Positions 57,331 to 64,000 of a DNA stretch of 64,000 bases are shown here, in pieces. The stretch spans positions 31,945,128 to 32,009,127 of the forward strand of contig CM062294.1 in assembly GCA_031216915.1 (NCBI GenBank), in the 5' to 3' direction. Source of the DNA: Pictodentalium vernedei. Its lineage: Eukaryota; Mollusca; Scaphopoda; Dentaliida; Dentaliidae. Position 1 is the stretch's first letter. Every line of letters starts with the position of its first letter. A program made the position numbers and the translations under genes. The notes beneath the pieces were generated by a model, which was given only the letters and a program-made list of their open reading frames with translations, was not told where the DNA came from and did no database searches.

Positions 57331-57639
57331 ACTTTTCTAAAGGCTATTGAGTTTTCTTTGTAATATAAGAATACAACAAAAACCTTGCAAAGATTTGTTA
57401 CTCTCAGTAAGGGATTTTGTCTAGCTATTTATGGGATTAAAAATTGTCCAGTCATGTACGGGGTTTTGTCAATCCGTGTGTGTGATTGTGTCGGTATGGG
57501 TTGATGTCCGCATAGGATTTTGTTAGATGGGATTTTGTCCTGCATTTGTTTCCAGGGTAGGTGACGAATTATAAGTTCAAACTCCAGTTGTTTTTTTAAC
57601 CCGGGATGTGGGGTCTATAGGGTGAATGTTCTTTTTCAA
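57331..57639. other. Unassigned DNA with repeated gggattttgtc motifs
   Basis: gggattttgtc or ggattttgt occurs several times between 57412 and 57540 without regular spacing. Confidence 0.4.
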
Positions 57640-57884
57640 CCCTTTACCCAACGTAACGGCCAAAACCGGCCAGCGCTATTCTCAAAAATCGCCAATTAAT
57701 TTTCATTATTTTTTTCATTTTTTGTCTCAAAAACATAGGTTATGACCCCTCGTTGGAAGGAGCTCGACGAGCTCGTTCCAACGAGGGGTCATAACCTATG
57801 TTTTTGAGACAAAAAATGAAAAAAAATTAGTTATTCAAGAATTATTTTTGCAAGTGTCGTCTGCTTTTCGCGTTAGGTAAAGGG
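57640..57884. mobile_element. piggyBac-type palindromic MITE, copy e (second subfamily)
   Basis: Flanks TCAA (57636-57639) and TTAA (57885-57888). Subterminal acggccaaaaccggccagcg as in copies c and f. One arm mismatch in the core (ggaagg). Confidence 0.9.
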
Positions 57885-57888
57885 TTAA

Positions 57889-58347
57889 CTCACTTGATTG
57901 AAAGTCAATATGAGATAATGCCATTACTTGGTTCCCGCAGCCCATTAACATTACATGCCAGTTATCATTTTAGAACTACTGGACCAAACCCAACCAAACT
58001 TTGCATACATTATCTTTGAGGGATAACTATCCAAATTTGTTCTACAGAAGTAGCTAAACTAAATGCGCTGAGGGCAGTGCCTCAAAAAACCCGAACATCT
58101 TCAAAAATCTTCTTCTCAAAAACCACAAGTCACAAAGCTTCGACATTTCGTATGTGGCTTACTTATATGTTTAACCCTTGTACTGCCACGCCCACTTTAT
58201 CCATATATAGGAGTGGCTCTATGTACGCCTGTATGCGAGGAGGTTTAATAACATTTATGACATACTGGAAACTTTACCATCTGATTACTAGCTGGAAATG
58301 GCTCTTTGAGCCATTTTCAACAATTAATCAGATGGTAGGTTTGATCT
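57889..58347. other. Unassigned DNA with a hairpin at 58274-58338
   Basis: Hairpin arms 58274-58304 and 58308-58338 (accatctgatta / taatcagatggt, loop ttt). No gene recognised. Confidence 0.6.
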
Positions 58348-58932
58348 TAGGATCCTGCGAATATTCGAGATTCGATTCGATATCGATACCATACGTATGC
58401 TTCGAGATCGATCCCGAATCAGTCTCAGGATTCGATTTTTTTCGAATCTCTCGTACTAACTTCAATTTGTTACATTTCCAACAAAAATAGGATAAAACTG
58501 TCATTAGAAAATTCATTCATGTGGGCTCAATTCCTATTTATTTGAGTAATTGACAATGTTTAATTGTTAGGTAAGGTGTGAATTTGGCCCAGAACATTAT
58601 CCATAGTTTTGGTTTTTGAAGGCTTAACTTGTTACTATTCACGTTCTTAAGAACGTGAATAGTAACAAGTTAGGCCTTCAAAAACTAAAACTATGGACAA
58701 AAGGCCTAGCTGTTTCAGCGACGGTGCTACAGAGAATATTTAGTTATTGGTGTTTAAGGTGTTCACTCTGTCGCGTAAGGGTCATCACAGTGTTCCGTAA
58801 CTTCCCTTTGATGCAATATGAAATAACTTGTCTTTTAAGATTCGATTCGGGATTCGATTCGATGTCGATATCAGAGACACGATTCGATTCGAGATTCGAT
58901 TCGAAAAGAAATTTGTGATTCGCAGATCCCTA
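58348..58932. mobile_element. hAT-type non-autonomous element with 8-bp target duplication
   Basis: Starts TAGGATCCTGCGAAT, ends ATTCGCAGATCCCTA. tttgatct is duplicated at 58340-58347 and 58933-58940. Subterminal gattcgattcg motifs recur at both ends. It contains a perfect-centre hairpin (58601-58648 / 58649-58696, no loop). Confidence 0.92.
58601..58696. repeat. Hairpin without loop (48-bp arms)
   Basis: Centre cacgttcttaagaacgtg; two or three mismatches over the arms. Confidence 0.92.
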
Positions 58933-58940
58933 TTTGATCT

Positions 58941-59930
58941 GCACATACCAGAACGTACAGATACTAATCATAAAATATGTGACAGTACTCGCCTTCGGTA
59001 GAGTAAGACTGTCCAAACAAAGTTTCTTGGGCAGTATTTGGACTCGCGCAGGGATGACAATACTTTGGTCCTGTCCAAAATTTATATTTTCCGAACCGAT
59101 GGTCCAATTTGTATGAAATTGGTATGCAGTAGTATTAGGGAACACGTTCTTGATTTATTACACAGGAGTGAAAAATAGAAAAAAATAAAATGCCCTTATT
59201 TCCCAAACTGTACGGTCCAAATAATTAGGATATGGCATGCAGCATACTTTTGACCAGTTGAATCGAATGGGTCCAAAAAATTTCAATCGATTGCGTCATG
59301 GGTATCACATGGGGTGAATTGGTGAAGAAACAATACTCAGTCAGCACTTTTAAAAAATTTAAAAAATAATTTTCTTGTCCAGAACTACCAATAGAATCTG
59401 TCGATATTTGGTATTCAAAACCCTTAGAGGAATCTGATTCAAGATTATGCAATATGGGTTTTTTATGGGACCCAGAATCTTCTCGTATTTGGTATACAGA
59501 GTCAATTTAACTTGGGGCAATGGAGGGAATATTCCTCAAAGATCTTCTTCAGATTCACCAGACAGAATCTTTTGATGTTCGGAAAGAAAACAAATGTTTC
59601 CAAATGTTCTGTTTTCATTAATGATTACATCTATTTGTGACTGTATAAGGGCACACAACCAGAAAGCCCTAATTCCTGGAAAAAAGCTGCCTCGATTATG
59701 TCCTTGTTGACGGCCATTTCACTCCATTCCTTTACACAATTGCTGACTTCCAGGAATACTGAAAATTTCACTGAATTTCGACCCTGAATTTTAATCAGCC
59801 TACGCGATATTTTTAGAGGGAAGCAACAAAAATAATGAGATTTTGTTTGTCGTTTTACAATATTATCACACGCATATCGTAGGATGTGTACTGGGAATTG
59901 GGCTTGGTGATCGAAAAATCGACATCTTTC
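58941..59930. other. Unassigned DNA
   Basis: No ORF, repeat or hairpin that I can support over about 1 kb. Confidence 0.45.
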
Positions 59931-59934
59931 TTAA

Positions 59935-60177
59935 CCCTTTACCCAACGTAACGGCCAAAACCGGCCAGCGCTATTCTCAAAAATCGCCAATTAATTTTCA
60001 AAATATTTTCATTTTTTGTCTCAAAAACATAGGTTGTGACCCCTCGTTGGAACGAGCTCGTCGAGCTCGTTCCAACGAGGGGTCATAACCTATGTTTTTG
60101 AGACAAAAAATGAAAAAAATTAGTTATTCAATATTTTTTTTTGCAAGTGTCGTCTGCTTTTCATGTTAGGTAAAGGG
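59935..60177. mobile_element. piggyBac-type palindromic MITE, copy f (second subfamily)
   Basis: TTAA at 59931-59934 and 60178-60181. Centre cgttggaacgagctcgtcg and complement. Almost identical in layout to copies c and e. Confidence 0.93.
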
Positions 60178-60181
60178 TTAA

Positions 60182-60540
60182 GGTTTGTGTTGTGACAGTC
60201 ATTGGACTGCGATACCATGGTGCAGAGAGAACCCAAGGTACCGAGAAGGCCCCAGGGGTAAGTTTGACTGAACTAGAGTAGTTTTTCTGGTTCGGATGTC
60301 CCCCAGAATCCTTTTTAGGACAGACATATCATGGCTTATAATAGTGGCACGTTGTGCTATAGTACTAAGGGGCCAACTGATAGATAACCTCCGTGAAAGC
60401 CTATATCATTCCTAAAGCCAACAATCTATCGAGTAGTTACTGATAAGTCGTTGCTCGAACGACTCGAATCCCAATGAGCAAATAAGCCATAGAGTATTTA
60501 CTCCAATGAGTGACTCTCACATACGACTCTTAGCTTCAAT
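60182..60540. other. Unassigned DNA; end part repeats (inverted) at 27.65 kb
   Basis: 60440-60540 (cgactcgaatcccaatgagc, gagtgactctcacatacg) resembles the complement of 27650-27740. Confidence 0.45.
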
Positions 60541-61060
60541 TCGGTATTTGAGGATACCATTTTACATGTATGTGTACCGTGAATAAAGAATCTGAATCTG
60601 AATCTGAATCTGAATCTATGGCCTGGAATGTTATTACTTGAGGATGCCTATCCATGATACCGTTTAGAAAATCCCTTTTTGTCGTATGATGCCATGAGAG
60701 CCATGGGAAATCCCTCAATGAGGACTAATTTACTATCCCTCTTAACCTCATTTCTCTTGAGGGCATGAGAGTCATGAAAAAATCCCTCAATGAGGCCTAA
60801 TCTACTATCCCTCTTAGCCACATTTCGGTATTTGAGGATACTTATGGCCTGGTATTGTATTATTTGTGGATACCTATCGAGGGTACCAATTGGAGAATCC
60901 CTTTCTTGTCGTATGAGGCCATGAAGGCCATGAGAAATCCCTCAATGAGGTCTATTCTACTTCCCTCTTAACCTCATTTTTGTTGAGGCCATGAGGGCCA
61001 TGAAACAATCCCTCAATGAGGTCTAATTTACCAGCCCTCTCAGCCTCATTTCGGTATTTA
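60541..61060 (+). repeat. Local higher-order repeat of about 220-290 bp with ~70-bp sub-units
   Basis: tcggtatttgaggata starts units at 60541 and 60833, and a decayed start is at 61051. Each unit holds two sub-units with gccatgag...aatccctcaatgagg...ccctcttaacctcattt. A (GAATCT)5 run sits at 60588-60617. Confidence 0.8.
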
Positions 61061-61619
61061 AAGATATCTGTGATCCAGCTCCAATACAGCTCCTATCTCC
61101 TATATGGCTCCTATACAATTCCTATACAGGTAGTCTTACCAACGGCTTCCATCTTATCTCCAAAGCTCCAAGGCCACTACTTGTCTATGGTCTATCTGTC
61201 CTATCATAAGCTTCTACAGCAGTCTTGTGCCATTGCGGCCTAGTACCAGCAATATTGGCTATACTATTATCCATTAATAATGACTTGTAACATTACTTTC
61301 TAGCTATACATATATCAGTCTCGACTATAACATCGATCAAGGTTGAATCTGATTACTTTATTTCCCCTGTATACATATAGACGGGGTATATAAGGCATTC
61401 CGTAATTGAGATTCTTGTCCCATTCCGTAAAATTTGGATTCAGTGGTTTCAGTGTTTTTACATATACCCTCGAGGGTATGGAAAGGGACTGATAACACCC
61501 AAATGAAGAACTACTACAAGAACCTGAACAGACAAAACATGATAACAACCACTACAAAACGACGAATGTACAAAAGTGAACGAAGAACGGGCTATATAGT
61601 ATAACATAACATATATATA
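61061..61619. other. Unassigned DNA
   Basis: Short ctcctat repeats at 61080-61125. No gene recognised. Confidence 0.4.
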
Positions 61620-63208
61620 TACTACTCAAAGTTTGCTAAGCACAGAGTATATCCAACTACCTGTTTTACGTTTTAGTTGAAATATTGTTATGAAAAGTGT
61701 ATATATTTTATATTTAATTATATCTTTAATGATTTAAGCACAGACATTGAGATTTTGTTTGTGTTTGACATTATTTTATTTATTTATACGATAACCATGG
61801 AGAATTGGATATTATTGGTAAAAGAGGAAATTTTTCAAATTTTCTAAAAAGTTGACGGAGCTCACTGATTTGGGTTCAGTATTGAGTATGAGACCCATTA
61901 TTGTTAATTACAGCTTGTCAACGCTTTCTCATGCTCCCAATCAGGTTCCAGATGGTCCTTTGTGGGATGTTGTTCCATTCTTGGACCAGCATGGCACCAA
62001 GTTCCTGGACACTTCTTGGTTGGACTGGACGGACTGAAATTGCAAGCTGCAACTCATTCCAGACATCTTCAATTGGATTGAGGTCAGGGGATCTTGCTGG
62101 CCAGTCCATACGCTCAATACCCTCCCTCTGTCGGTACAGCATGGGCAACATGAGGACGCGCATTATCGTCCATCAGAATGAATCTATCACCCACTGCACC
62201 TGCGTACAATCTGACGTGGGCATCCAGGATCTCATCAATATACCGCTGTGCAGTCAATGTACCACGGTCAAGGACACAGAGCACTGTATGTCCATCCCTG
62301 CTGATGTCGCCACAGACCATTATTGTTTTGGTTTCATGGAATTGCTCTCCTGGTCTTCTCCATACCATGGAACGCCTATCTGTGTTGTCTAGGCAGTACC
62401 TTGACTCATCTGTAAAAAGGGCAGGTCGTCAGTCTTCTCTGGTCCATCCAACGTGATTCAAGGCCCATTCATATCGTGCGCGGCGGTGGTTCTGGGACAG
62501 CTGGATGAGAATACATGGTTTTCTCGATCGGAGACCACCTTACAAAAGTGAACGAAGCCCATTCGTCGTTCCCTTTTGTAAGGTGGTCTCCGATCAACCT
62601 TGCCCGAATAGTCTGCTTCGAAACACTTTCCCGGGATGCATTCTGAAGGTCACTTCGAAGCTGAGTTGCTGTGTCAAAGCGGTTTCTATGGGCCTGAATG
62701 ATCAAAAACGGGTCTTCAGCTGCAGATGTTGCACTGTCTCTGCCACCACCATGTCGTCTGACTGGTGTGCCATACTGCTGAAATCTTGCCCAGGCTCTGG
62801 TGATCACCGTATAGTGCACACCAAGGGTTTCACCAACCTGACGATGTTTAGCCCCTTGTTCCGCCATCCCTACTGCCCACCACATTTCTCCTTCAGACAA
62901 ATGTCTTCTTACATTTGCATTTGCCATATTCAATCATTAAATTACAAGGGTTTGTGTTGAAATGAAGATTGAATACCCACCACATGTCATGTACATGTAG
63001 AGAGTACACGAAAACATCATGAAAAATCAAGGGGTACATGCTTTCCATGACTGTCACGAAAAGTCTGCCTGTCAAGAGAGCTAATGTGAACACTGGGGAC
63101 CATCTCAATACATTCCTCAATCATATCCACCAAAAATATCGCAAATGTGTCACAAGAAAATTTCACAATGATGTGTCAAATATGTGGTGTTTAGCAAACC
63201 TTGAGTAT
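61620..63208 (-). mobile_element. Tc1/mariner transposon, about 1.6 kb
   Basis: Left end tactactcaaagtttgctaag and right end gtttagcaaaccttgagta are inverted repeats, with TA-rich flanks (tatatata / tatatata) in which the TA target is hidden. A transposase lies on the minus strand. The exact end bases are uncertain by a few nucleotides. Confidence 0.85.
61918..62933 (-). pseudogene. Tc1/mariner transposase, broken
   Basis: Read from 62933 down to 61918. N-terminal helix-turn-helix region (GMAEQGAKHRQVGETLGVHY, then a GGGRDSATSAAED linker) is open from 62933. Catalytic DDE/D triad motifs are all visible: LFTDESRYCL (near 62400), FILMDDNARPH (near 62170) and WPARSPDLNPIEDVWNEL (near 62075-62100). 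Breaks: an inverted duplication at 62526-62595 inside the linker between DNA-binding and catalytic parts, a shift near 62470, a TGA in place of a Trp codon just before LFTDES (near 62435), and a shift near 62130. The enzyme would cut and paste the element at TA sites. It is dead but recent enough to read across almost its whole length. Confidence 0.9.
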
Positions 63209-63557
63209 ATATTATATAGAGTTTATTCAAAACTTAGTTCTGTTGACTTCGATCTTGGTTGTGTTCAATCAGATCAGTTCGATTTCCGTTCTCTTTGTTC
63301 CGTTCACTTTGACCTTGGTTGTGTTCGATCATCAGTGTGACTTTTTTCACTTTGTAATGTTTTGTTCACGATCTTGGTTGTGTTCGATCAATCCACCACA
63401 ACTACGATCGAAGTGAACAGAACATAACAAAGTGTACGAAGATCGAACTAGTTTCAATTAGAAGTCATAAGATATGCTTTTGAGAAGCAACAAACTGTCA
63501 AATGAAACTAGAATGATGACGTTTATGAATTTATTTATTTGTTTTGAGGGGGTGGGG
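63209..63557. repeat. Direct repeats of a cttggttgtgttcgatca motif
   Basis: tcttggttgtgttcaatca, ccttggttgtgttcgatca and tcttggttgtgttcgatca occur at about 63253, 63313 and 63371. A partly inverted copy (gatcgaagtgaacagaacat) follows near 63404. Possibly a decayed MITE. Confidence 0.55.
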
Positions 63558-63561
63558 TTAA

Positions 63562-63803
63562 TCCTTTACCTAACACAAATGGAAGACAACACGTGCAAAC
63601 TAAATTATCGAATGACTATTTTTTGGTATTTCTTCGTCAAAAACATAGCTTATGACCCCTCATTCGAACGAGCTCAGCGAGCTCGTTCCAATGAGGGGTC
63701 ATAAGCTATGGTTTTAGACAAAAAATGAAAAAGAAAATGAAAATAGAATTGTGATTTTTGTGAATACCGTTGGCCGGGTTTGGTCATTACGATTGGTAAA
63801 GGG
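63562..63803. mobile_element. piggyBac-type palindromic MITE, copy g
   Basis: TTAA at 63558-63561 and 63804-63807. Ends TCCTTTACC and GGTAAAGGG. Centre aacgagctcagcgagctcgtt; the core is diverged from the other copies but still paired for most bases. Confidence 0.9.
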
Positions 63804-63839
63804 TTAAAAACACTTTCTACAGCCAGGGTCACCTTTTGT

Positions 63840-64000
63840 TGGTCAGTTTTCTGGGTGAAAGAAGCCGGAGTACCCGTAGAGAACAACCAAGCAAGGGCGA
63901 GTAACTGCAAGACTCCACATCGTAGTAGCTCCACATAAGCTGGGTTAACATTGGTTGAAGACAAGTGCACCATGGACGTGCAGTATGCCGTAGTTCACAG
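63840..64000 (-). mobile_element. SINE fragment running off the window edge
   Basis: gaagccggagtacccgtaga, gttgaagacaagtgcaccat and gacgtgcagtatgccgtagt match the complement of the SINE body. The 3' tail is missing and the head is beyond the edge. Confidence 0.8.

Noticed and set aside
60270-60300. Possible exon end with a gtaagt splice donor near 60258
   Set aside because: A single donor-like hexamer without a supporting reading frame or acceptor is expected by chance.

Overview
The window is metazoan-type, intergenic-looking DNA that consists almost entirely of transposable elements, satellites and short palindromes. I see no bacterial or organellar features. The mixture (Gypsy-type LTR element, Tx1/L1-like and L2/CR1-like LINEs, tRNA- and 5S-headed SINE copies, hAT, Tc1/mariner and piggyBac-type non-autonomous elements, a Polinton fossil) fits a marine invertebrate, perhaps a lophotrochozoan. 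The species cannot be fixed from the sequence. No spliced host gene could be supported. The only long intact non-transposase ORF encodes a TatD-family hydrolase, and it sits where an extra ORF of the Gypsy element would be.

Layout. 1-4.0 kb: 3' part of a Gypsy-like pol, then the TatD ORF, a possible 3' LTR start and a 40-bp tandem repeat. 4.8-6.8 kb: a 53-bp satellite. 7.2-9.5 kb: a GC-rich minisatellite, a full SINE with target duplications, and a TIR element built of 156-bp units that carry nuclear-receptor-type palindromes. 11.6-24.5 kb: one Tx1/L1-like LINE (ORF1, ~305-bp repeats, ORF2, polyA) interrupted by an L2-like LINE, two hAT elements and a TA-flanked MITE. 24.5-34 kb: unassigned DNA with piggyBac-type MITEs, hairpins and a LINE 3' remnant. 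34.3-38.2 kb (possibly further): a heavily broken Polinton DNA polymerase with later insertions. 38-46 kb: hairpins, a SINE and more MITEs. 46.4-51.2 kb: a second, decayed copy of the same Tx1-like LINE with MITEs and a 5S-headed SINE. 51.9-61 kb: a SINE, a 2.6-kb foldback element with ~390-bp inverted repeats, a hAT element, MITEs and a local higher-order repeat. 61.6-63.2 kb: a Tc1/mariner transposon with a recognisable but broken transposase on the minus strand. 63.5-64 kb: a last MITE and a SINE fragment.

The unifying signal is palindromy. I count more than 35 hairpins with arms of roughly 14 to 91 bp and loops of 0 to about 55 bp, about one per 1.7 kb. Some are the centres of MITE families; many are single-copy here. 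In three multi-copy families the two arms of one copy match each other at positions where copies differ from one another, so arms appear to be re-copied within an element. One hairpin is an inverted duplication of transposase coding sequence itself. Together these suggest a recurrent fold-back (template-switch) process in this genome, which is the main hypothesis I offer.
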